A stretch of DNA of 64,000 nt, from the NCBI GenBank assembly GCA_932294295.1, contig OW028575.1, forward strand, positions 15,938,058 through 16,002,057, given 5' to 3'. This DNA is from Alitta virens (Eukaryota; Annelida; Polychaeta; Phyllodocida; Nereididae). The translations under genes and the position numbers were made by a program. Shown here piece after piece: positions 54,501 to 64,000 of the stretch. Position 1 is the stretch's first letter; every line of letters begins with the position of its first letter. A model generated the notes under the pieces. That model made no database searches and had not been told where the DNA came from. It was given only the letters and a program-made list of their open reading frames with translations.

Positions 54501-56283
54501 ATAGTCACCATGCATGTTGTTTTGCAGGGCATTCCACATATTCTAGAGTGTAGTGCAATACTCGATTGTGAGCGATACGCAATGACTGACATTGGTGACC
54601 ATCATGTTTGGTATGGAAGGGTGACCAACACTACTCAGAATGGAGTAAATCATGAACCAATGCTGTACTATCTCAGGTATAGTGTTCAATTGGCCGATAT
54701 AGATAGGATATAACTAGTTTTGTCACTGGCACTTAGAAGTTAACTTACAGCCGTTCTTTTCATGCCTTGGCTCTTGAATCTTTTCAACCCTCTCTGATGA
54801 GCTACAGAAAAGTTTTGTGGTCAGAAGTTTGCAGGGGAATAAAACCTTGTCTGCCTCATTAATAGGTTTAAAATTGTGTCAAACAGATATGTAAATAGTG
54901 TAGACTCAAATGTTGACAAAAGTTACTGTAGATTAGCTATCTAGGGTATCTGTGCGAGTATCAGATCACCCACCAGATGCAGGTTTGTAGCCATTTGTTT
55001 CCCTACATACTTTTGACCACAAAACCTTTTGGCCGTTCATCAGAAACGATGGTAAAGTTTCAAGAGCCAAGCCGTGGAAAGAACTGCTGTAATTTCTTGA
55101 GCTCTTAAAACAACTTTTCATAATGAATTCCAGGTCATTTTGGCATATAGGTGACATCACCTTTATGCAAGCATTTGAGGATAGAACATTGCCCTTTGAA
55201 GAGTGGACACATGAAGCTCATTTGAGGATGGCTTTTAATTACATCAGGGAATTTGGCAGACAGGAGGCTGCATCTCGGATAAAGTGAGTCAAACAAACAT
55301 CAACATTGTTGCTGACATTTGTGAGGCAAACTAATTTAAGTGCAATTTGAGTAACACTGCACTCCAATCGCTCCATGTGTGATCTGGACATAGGGGCTCC
55401 TATGTAATAATCTCATCTAAATATAAATCTATTAGTGTCGATTATATTGTCATGACAAAATTTCAAGGGTGATTGTGTTTTCAGAGCTGGAATAAAGAAT
55501 TACAATGAAAAAAATAAAGAAAAGGTAAAGCTCATCTTGAGAAAATTTGCATATTACTATATATTCTATTTTTATTGCTAAATTTAGAAGGACCTTGCCG
55601 TGATTCATTGGATCAATAAATTTTAACAAATATCTCAGCATTGATCTGAAGCTAAATTTTTATTCCATTCGTTACAGATATCCAGAGGATACCATGAAAC
55701 TGTGACCATGTTTTACATTCATATGGTTGGTGTTGCCATGGAGTCATATCCCAATCTAGAGAAGTCTTTTGAACAATTCATTAAGGACAATGATTATTTG
55801 TTGAAAAAAGATTTTCTCTTCCGATATTACTCTCCAGAAGTTATCAGTTCGGAGGAATCAAAAATTGGGTAAGTAATATTAATAGTTTCTAATATGTCAT
55901 CTGGGACACAAGCTCAAATCTATTGAACTATTTTTTCATTTTATACTTGGCATAATGCCAAAAATTGGCATTCAAATTTTCTCATATTTTTTTTACAGTG
56001 GATGCCAGTATCAATCTGCTAATGCAGTGCTAATTAATTTGCAGTCCTAGTTCCTAGAATAATTAAGATATTTTGCTTGGCAAAATAAAAGCTGTCACCC
56101 TCTCTCCTTCTCTCATTTTAACATGCTCTGAACATTAACAGAGAATCAGAGACGGATGTTGTCTTGTGTGATGTTTGAGTTTGACTTGTCAATTTAGTCA
56201 TAATGTTGATGTGCTGCTATCTAGTGATACTGGTCTTATTTCTTTACAGATTTGTTGGCCCAGACAGAGAAGCTCTACCATAA
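51561..56283 (+). CDS. Flavin-reductase-like protein fused to a C-terminal WTHxAHL/GYHET helical domain
   Basis: Ten exons: 51561-51699, 52142-52213, 52546-52675, 52782-52845, 53408-53491, 54528-54676, 55134-55283, 55485-55524, 55678-55868 and 56250-56283. They encode 350 aa with continuous phase. The N-terminus is Arg/Ser-rich without acidic residues, possibly a mitochondrial presequence. Residues about 55-213 match the flavin-reductase-like (FMN-binding split barrel) fold: 'FRRVMRNVPQPVVVVTTA', then 'GATCSSFTSISLSPPIVSFAM', then 'ILDCE....DIGDHHVWYGRV' and 'LYYLR'. Such proteins bind FMN and often reduce it with NAD(P)H. Residues 214-350 form a second, predicted helical domain with W237-T-H239-E-A-H242-L and G280-Y-H282-E-T. 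I recall similar sequences as bacterial proteins of unknown function but cannot check. Polyadenylation signal candidate: AATAAA at 56708. No well-known human gene comes to mind for this fusion. Confidence 0.8.
53020..53206. mobile_element. MITE with about 35-bp TIRs in intron 4 of the flavin-reductase-like gene
   Basis: Left end cacttatgttatttttagcttcttggatcc (shown in part: tttttagcttcttggatcc). The right end, reversed and complemented, reads tttttagcttctcggatcc, preceded by cacacttattcga. The length is about 187 bp with no coding content. The superfamily is unassigned. Confidence 0.7.
53555..54380. mobile_element. Possible hAT-related remnant in intron 5
   Basis: The left end 'taggccgggctggat' and the right end 'atccagtccta' are roughly inverted (tagg..ctggat), with gata/tatc-rich flanks near 53580-53610 and 54340-54370. 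The interior has no coding sequence. It includes a copy of the 54-bp segment described at 56193. Confidence 0.35.
53690..53737 (+). pseudogene. Partial duplicate of exon 5 within intron 5
   Basis: ttgaaggaaaatgtca and aggacgtgaaacatgaa repeat, in order, the end of exon 5 (53442-53479), with about 9 extra bases between the blocks. The copy has no splice sites and its frame is disrupted. Confidence 0.75.
56193..56246. repeat. 54-bp repeat copy overlapping the last acceptor
   Basis: Nearly identical to 54285-54338 (shared agtcataatgttgatgtgct and gatactggtct; about four mismatches). This copy runs into ttatttctttacag, the 3' splice site of the final coding exon. Confidence 0.8.
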
Positions 56284-56799
56284 AGTTATTTGGTCATTGG
56301 TGGCACTCAAAGGTGTACTGAATGCATACTTTTTTATCGCATCCAACATTAAATTTATTGGAAGCATTATGTGAAAAAATATATTTATTTTGCTTGTTAC
56401 AAAACAAGTTATCCACATTGTTCGATGTTCATGTACGACTGCCATACATACTTTTGAGCTCTTTTTATTTGGCTGTGGTGTCAAAAACACTCATTGTTTT
56501 TGTTAAGCTTAAAATCCCCTCTGAATTTAAATAATAGATGATCATGTTATTGTGATTCAATTTGGGGAGATGCAAAGATTTTATTTAAGGATTGCAGAAT
56601 TTAGTTATTTGTGTAGTACTCCTTCAGACTTTGAATTCTTGCCCAGTTATGTACATTATAGGAAATGGAGACTCCTGTTACTTATAGGACATACAGTGTC
56701 ATAATCCAATAAAAATGTTCATTAGCATCTGCAAGTTTGTTATAAGTATCTACCAATGTCAATGGGTTCTATTGCAGAATCTCTATTATAGCTAAGGAG

Positions 56800-57010
56800 C
56801 AGCGGCCTGCTCAGTAGTAGCATGCTGGGCTGCCAACCACTGGGTTGTGGGTTGAACTCCAGCCCATGTTGGAAGGTTGCTTCAACATTCGTCTCATTGT
56901 CTTGGCACCTGACTGTCGTGATCGGCTCTTATTTGGTGCAAAAATATGGGACATAAAGCCCGTTAACCACCCCACCTTGTTCAGGCGTAATGAATACCTG
57001 CTCTAAGTAT
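56800..57010 (+). mobile_element. tRNA-derived SINE
   Basis: A tRNA-like head with a B-box-like ggttgaactcc at about 56850, two differences from the consensus GGTTCGANTCC. An A-box-like stretch 'tgctcagtagtagca' lies upstream by tRNA-like spacing. The body is unrelated to the 41560 family. Confidence 0.55.
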
Positions 57011-57039
57011 TGCTTCAATCACTGCTATTTCTGAATATT

Positions 57040-57215
57040 TCACAGGCTCAATGCTACTGAAGCTTAGTTGCCTTGTATGACCAGCTGCCAGAGGCAAGTA
57101 GGTTTGGTGTCCACCCATACACCAAAACATCACCAATGTAACGTCTCAAGCCGGACATCACCCGAACCCTGCAGACGAGTATATTAACTGGCTTAACCAC
57201 TAGGCCAACCAGTTC
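57040..57215 (-). mobile_element. tRNA-derived SINE, reverse orientation
   Basis: The minus strand reads tggcctagtggttaagcc (a full A-box match) and then agggttcgggtg (B-box-like). The far end (plus-strand gcttagttgccttgtatgaccagct) matches 52930-52965 in intron 4 of the flavin-reductase-like gene, giving two copies of the family. Confidence 0.6.
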
Positions 57216-57456
57216 AGAATGTGCCAAACTTTTAAACTTAAATCTTGCGGTAACTGGTTGAAAGATTACTCAGTACCAGGGTAGTTAGTATTCAAATGAA
57301 ATTCACATGCTGCAAATGCTTAGCATTTTCGTGGAAGTCAAATTGGTAAGATTTCAGTTTTACTTCAGTGTCCTATTATGTGTCTTTTAAAAGGGGACAA
57401 GACCAACTGCTGCTTTACACAGGTTTATTTCCCATTTTTACAAGGAAAGTTGTAAA

Positions 57457-58655
<1,199 letters not shown>

Positions 58656-60124
58656 CTGTAGATGAGTTAAAGCAGGATAACTTATAATCTATGCTGGATG
58701 GATTGTTCAAGCTACTCCAAACCAGTGACATTTATGTAGATAAATAAAATAAATGCTTACAAAATAAAATTACTGTGGCATATCTTGTCTGTCCTCTCAG
58801 AAAAACTAAGAATCATATAATTCATATCGGCGAGTGAATAAATATCATCATGGAGAACAACTGAGTAAGTTATCTAGTAATATATATATAGCCAAAGGTC
58901 TCTTTTAATGTGGCAGTTTGACAACCACGTGGTAGATAGTGGAAAAAAGCTGTCACAGTGTCAGTGAGAGCACAATTTGTCAAAATTCTTCCTTCAGTCA
59001 CGTAAGAATACATTCTTTAGTCATTCAATGAGATAACCTTGGTATTATTTCACTTTTAATTGACAAAAGAAGCATGTGGAGACCTATTTGTCACCAACAT
59101 AGAAAATATTTGGAGAGAGCAAAGAAATGCACACCTTTCACGCGGACCACAGAACAAGAAAAGAGGCCGAATAGAGCACGTGATCACATAAATTCATGCG
59201 CGGACAAGCCTGAGAAATTCATTAACATAACATTGTTAATGATTCATTTTTTAAACCATTATATAATATCAACATTATGAGTGGCTAATAATAATAATTT
59301 TCCTCACATTAAAAAAAGTTATTAACCAAAGTACGAGGATCTATTTTACGCAACCACGAGTCGGCTGCTTTTTGGTAGTTTCGTAATATCTCCGATGTTT
59401 ATTATCAGCAGAATGTTGTGATGTGTAAAGAATTTTGTCTTTAATATAATAAAATCCAATTATTAACGGTTGAAGTATCAAGTATCATTCAATTTTGTTC
59501 AGTGTGTGAATATTCGAAAATTTTCTAATTTGTTTCCTGCGGAATTCGCGCCATTTTTGTTGTCAGAGAATCCTTATTTTTCGATTATGGAGAGGATTTT
59601 GGCAACTTAAGGAATACTTCCCGAGGTAGCTTAAATAGAAAATAATGGGAAGCCAAGTTCAATCATTTGTGTGGTAATTGTAAGTCATGTTATGACATTA
59701 GTCCTTTGTCAATTACTGTTGAAATAGTCTTCATTAAACAATGTTGAACTCAGAAATTGAGAGCGTCTGTTATCACAATTAGCTATTAGTAGTGTTAGGA
59801 CAAGTTACCGATGGTTGTTGTAGTACTTATACTGATGCCATAGTGGTGCGGTTGTTCAAGCAACTCATAATGTGTAATTGTATATTATCAATGCCTAATA
59901 TTGGGACAAGGTCATTGTTAGCTACTGCCTACTGTTCATGTGTATTCATCACTCACATCACTAATGATGATGCAACATATTTAGGTCCCAAAATCACATG
60001 ATAAATTGAGGCTAAGCTTGGGAAAAAATACACAAGGCAACTTAATAAATATGCTTTAAGTTTGATTAGAAATCAACAGTTAAATTTTTGTTTATTTTTT
60101 ATTGCAGCAATAGGCGCTATAACC
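58656..60124. promoter_or_regulatory. Divergent RPS9 / ATAD5 intergenic region
   Basis: The 1.47 kb between the two start codons should hold both promoters and untranslated first exons. The ATAD5 start codon is 18 bases after an acceptor-like ttttattgcag. A possible ATAD5 leader exon ends near 59625 (cttcccgag|gtagct), but this is weak. No TATA box is evident. Confidence 0.4.
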
Positions 60125-63100
60125 ATGATGACAGAAAAATGCGCAATGAAACCAATTACCAGCTTTTTCAATTCCCCACCCCCTAAGAAGGTGAAAGATG
60201 AGCCTTCAGGATGCGCCCAATTGAAAGGCTTTCTCAAGAAGAATACCGATGAAAACTGCAATGGACAAGCAGCTGTGGTGAATGGCAAAGATGCAGAAGG
60301 TGCGGCCAAAGTAAATGGCATCCACCATAATGGTGTTAAGGACAAAAACAGATTGAGTAGAAAGAAATCCTTAGTGAAAGACAAACCTAAAGTTGAAACT
60401 TCTGTGGTTGTCATTGATATTGCAGATGAAAAAGAAAGTAAGTCTGATTTTAATCTGTCTTGTAGTAAAAGTGCCAATGTTACTCAGGACATGTCGTCCG
60501 TTGAAATGAGTTATGAGGATTTCCTCACTTCTCAGGATCCTGCAGATGCTGAAGACATATCTGTGATCCAAGATTCACCAGAGCAATCTTTACATGGTGT
60601 TGTAACAGTAACAAATGAGGGTGATGCTCCACCTATGGGCAGTGAGGACAGTCAAGGCAGTCAAGACATCTTTTCTGAGGACGTTGTTGCTGGTTGCCCT
60701 TTACTGAAGAAAGGTGCTCCACTTGATGCAGATGTATCTGTATCTGGAAATGCTGTCAAGGATTCAGCTGACACTAGTGAAAAGTTAAAAGAGAAAAGAA
60801 ACTCTAAACTCAGCAGAAAATCAAAAAAAGAAACTGAGGTTGTGTGTAATGAAAAAGAGCTTGCTGAATCCAGTGAAAAAACTGCAAAGAAGACAGCAAA
60901 AAAGTCCAAATCATCAGGTGGAAAACAGATGACGCTATTCGGAAAAGTTATCGATAATGTGCCTAAACTAGAGACTGATGCAGAAACACAACAGGAGGAT
61001 GATCAAGACCAGGAGAGTCTTCCAGTGGATGCCGCTCCAAAATCAAAAAGTATCATGAATTTCTTCAGTAAAGCTGACAAGAAATGTCAAAAGAAATCAA
61101 CGAGTGAGAAGGTGACATGCCAAGTAGAGATTCATGAAGTAAAGAAAAGCGGGAAGCAGGTTGGGTGTTCCCCTAGTGTGACACCAGATAACAAACAGAA
61201 AACAAGTCCAAGAAGATCTAATGTAGCAGTGGAACACATTGATATGAGCATCACTGAACTAGGATTTCAAATCATAGCAGTGCCAGAGAAGAAAAAGAGG
61301 TCAAGACGGCAAGTAATAGTGCAAAGCAATGACACCACTACTTGTTCTGAAGCTGTATCTTCAATAGAGGACCAAAATAATGTCTGTAAAGCTACTAATG
61401 CGCAATCAAGTAAAATAGCTCAAAGCACGAGTAGTGAGAACAAAGGTGAAATAGTGGCTGATAGCAAACCTGACCCTGTAGATGATGATGACTTAGTGAT
61501 AGTTGGTGCTACTGAAGATAATGACAAGAACCTGCGTAAGGCTCAACTTGCCAATCAAATGGCGTATCTAGACACTGTTCAGGTTTCGGTGTCGAAGAAA
61601 GCTACCCAAGCTACCCTTAACTTCAGTGGGAAAGGATGTGTAATCCAGAAAGCTGTAGTTGAAAAGAAGGAGGCAAAAGAAGTGGAGGTGGACACATCCG
61701 AGGACTCGGATTTAGAAGTTGTGGTGACTGAAATTGAAAAGCAGAAAACTGGCAAGAAAACCGGCAAGAAGGCGGCAAGGGAGAGACAAAGCATTGGGAA
61801 TAATATTACCCCTCCTAATAGCACCAGGTGTAGCAGAAGGTGTTCAATTCAAAGCCCCTTGAAGACCCCATCAAAGAGACTATATGCTGCCAGAATTTTG
61901 CCACCACGAAGGAACAGTCTGCCGGGATTGAGAATGAAGTTCACATCGTAAGTTCGACTTTGCTATCTTTAAAAATAAACAATGTGTAATACTAATTTAT
62001 TTATTTTAACATCAATTTATGAATTTTGTGATCTCTTTGCAGGATTCGAAGTGCCTCATCTGCAGATAAATTTGACAACTCAACCTTGGAAGAAATAGCA
62101 AAGGTAATGTAGATGAAATAATCTTGTTTTTATGGATATATTTCTGTGTGCTGATCCATCATAAATGTTCCTCAATTTAACTGGAGGGTTTTTCTCTCTT
62201 TCAGATAACTGCCAAGATGTCAAAAGCTCAGCAGATTCTAGACAAAGCTAAGAAAGCCTCTCATTTAAGGGCAAAAGCTAAACCATGGCGTAATTCAACA
62301 GCTAATAAAGCTGTGCTGAGAACGCAAAAGAAAGCAATTGAGGAGGAACTAATTAGCCCTACCCTCCGAAGATCTTCTAGGCAAAGTTCAGTGGTTGCAA
62401 GGACTGCAATATCTGAATGCTTGAGTGTAAGTATGAACTGTTTAGTGTTTAGAAGATAACTTCTTAAATGGACAACTTCAGTTTATTTTGATATGCATAC
62501 CTCCAGATAAGCTGATTAGAACTGTGATATTAGGAATAGTCTAACAAAACCTTTACCTTGCTTATAATTTTCCAGTGATCAGAGAGTACGCAGATCACAC
62601 TGAAAGCCTGCAATGTTCTTCTGTTTATCAGCTGCTTGTCTTCGTCACAGATAAAATCCTTGGATTTTTGTCATTAGAATTTTAATGGTGCTTGTTTTCC
62701 TCTTCAGCCTGCAGAATTCATGTCTCCAAAAGGTAATAAAAAAATCAAAGTAACTGATACATCAAAAACTCCATCCAAGACACCAAAAAGCAGAAAAACA
62801 AACCAAGAGAAAGATTACAGCGGCAAAACACCAAGAAGGACCCCTAAGAAAAAAGGTATGTATTATCTATCAATTTGAGTTTTGTTTAAATGATTTAAAT
62901 GCCTCTTGCCCATCATATTACTGCATAAGGGTCAAGTTTAAAACTCATCTGTGTGTGGTTCTTGTACATTTCAGTCAAAATGGCTCCAATATTTAAAGCC
63001 AAAGGAAAAAAGCAGGAAGATTCTGAAGAAGATGAGGTTCTTGTCACCAAGGTCCAAATCGATCCTGAAGTACTTCGAGTGAGAAGAGAGTTCTTACTAA

Positions 63101-63670
63101 GCGGTGTCCCTTCAGTTCTGAAAAAACAATCAGAAGCCAGTTGTGCTGTGACTTTGGATGATTATCCACCATTGCCAGAAATCAGCCATGTACAGCAATG
63201 TCCTTCAAATGATGATCCCCTGTGGACTTCATTCAATTTGAAGGACACAAGTGTGCCATGCTTGAAGCCTGCCATGCCTTGTTTTGAACTGAACTGTCCT
63301 CCCCCTGAGAAACTAACCAAAGGTGTATTGACTGAATCGGCACAAGACATAAAGCAGGATGTCAAGGTAATTTTTGAAGATTCACAGAATAATGTAGAAG
63401 TGAATCACATTTAATTGTCAATAATGAGGAAAAGGTAGACTGGTGGTGGTATGAATGTTCCCCATTGAGTGTGAATTTGCTGTTTTATTTGTCGATAGCT
63501 TTATGGTGTTGAAGAGAAAGCCTTTGAGGAAGAAACTCTGAAATATCTTTTGGCTGAAGTGAGCTCCCGTAACCCAAGTTTTCCAGTCAGACGGGTTTAC
63601 AAGCAACTAGTCAAGAAATATGAACAAACCAAAGGAACATGGGTGGAGCCTAGCAATCCCAGCGACAAAG
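60125..63670 (+). CDS. ATAD5: ATAD5/ELG1, N-terminal part (runs off the window)
   Basis: Exons 60125-61947, 62043-62103, 62205-62426, 62708-62855, 62975-63366 and 63499-63670. Phases are continuous and the last exon ends mid-gene. ATAD5/Elg1 forms an RFC-like complex that unloads PCNA from DNA and recruits the USP1-UAF1 deubiquitinase. Visible signatures: SYEDFLTSQD, LRMKFTSIRS, MSKAQQILDKAKK, LRRSSRQSSV, VKMAPIFKAK, RREFLLSGVPSVLKKQ, then EEETLKYLLAEVSSRNPSFP. They occur in the same order as in vertebrate ATAD5. The large first exon is Lys/Ser/Glu-rich and disordered. It contains degenerate PIP-like motifs (KPITSFF near the start, KSIMNFF) and acidic hydrophobic SIM-like patches (VVVIDIADEKE, DDLVIVGATED). 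The AAA+ ATPase region lies downstream of the window. Confidence 0.9.
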
Positions 63671-63731
63671 GTGAGATAGTAATTCCTGAGAATAGGACAG
63701 GTTTACTTAGAGGCTACATTAATGGTAGATG

Positions 63732-63847
63732 TTGCAGATGGAATGTTGTCCTGTCATTGATTGCAGATGGAATGTTGTCCTGTCATTGATTGCAGATGGA
63801 ATGTTGCCCTGTCATTGATTGCAGATGGAATGTTGCCCTGTCATTGA
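63732..63847. repeat. 29-bp tandem repeat, four copies
   Basis: Units at 63732, 63761, 63790 and 63819, each ttgcagatggaatgttg(t/c)cc plus tgtcattga, differing mainly at one base. It lies in the ATAD5 intron after exon 6, 60 bp past the donor. Each unit carries a ttgcag that resembles an acceptor. Confidence 0.95.
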
Positions 63848-64000
63848 CTGTACTAATCATCTTAATGGTCATAGAATGCCTGCCAATTTTTCTGTTATCA
63901 TTGTCTTTCCAGCCCATTTACCATTCAGCTGTCAATTGGTGTCATTGGCTCACTAGACATTCTCTCTATAAAAGTAACAAACTTTAACGGGCATAAACAA

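Noticed and set aside
63732..63847. CRISPR-like direct repeats
   Set aside because: Units are contiguous without spacers and lie in a eukaryotic intron; a plain tandem repeat.

Overview
This is an intron-rich, AT-rich nuclear segment of an animal genome. Spliceosomal GT..AG introns with matching phases, SUFU, ATAD5, a mitochondrial FtsJ-type methyltransferase, RPS9 and Shaw-type Kv channels all indicate a metazoan. Microsatellites, tRNA-derived SINEs, MITEs and decayed LINEs are frequent. A marine invertebrate bilaterian is most likely, but the sequence alone does not fix the phylum. All gene models below were assembled by hand from reading frames, splice signals and phase continuity.

Layout. 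1-18 kb: no intact gene. It holds a GC-rich satellite block, a broken gene fragment, LINE remnants, at least one MITE, a hairpin-bearing repeat family, and long GATA and GA microsatellites. 18.0-23.2 kb (+) and 27.2-30.7 kb (+): two tandem paralogous Shaw-like (Kv3-type) potassium channel genes. Their three coding exons have identical phases, and both voltage sensors lack the outer gating charges. 30.9-31.9 kb (-): an intronless GT32-like type II membrane glycosyltransferase, tail-to-tail with the second channel. 35.3-48.7 kb (+): a complete nine-exon SUFU gene, the negative regulator of Hedgehog/GLI, with an unusually short central disordered segment. 49.7-51.3 kb (-): MRM2, a mitochondrial rRNA 2'-O-methyltransferase. 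51.6-56.3 kb (+): head-to-head with MRM2, a ten-exon gene for a flavin-reductase-like protein fused to a second, poorly described helical domain with conserved His residues. 57.5-58.7 kb (-): RPS9, four coding exons. 60.1 kb to the window end (+): the N-terminal half of ATAD5/ELG1, divergent from RPS9; the AAA+ region lies beyond the window.

The genes form no single pathway. Linked sets are the tandem Kv pair and two head-to-head pairs (MRM2 with the flavin-reductase gene, RPS9 with ATAD5) that may share promoter regions. The observations most worth checking are the charge-depleted Kv pair, the flavin-reductase fusion with its partial exon duplication and repeat-embedded splice site, and the compact SUFU whose exon 2 acceptor lies in a SINE tail.
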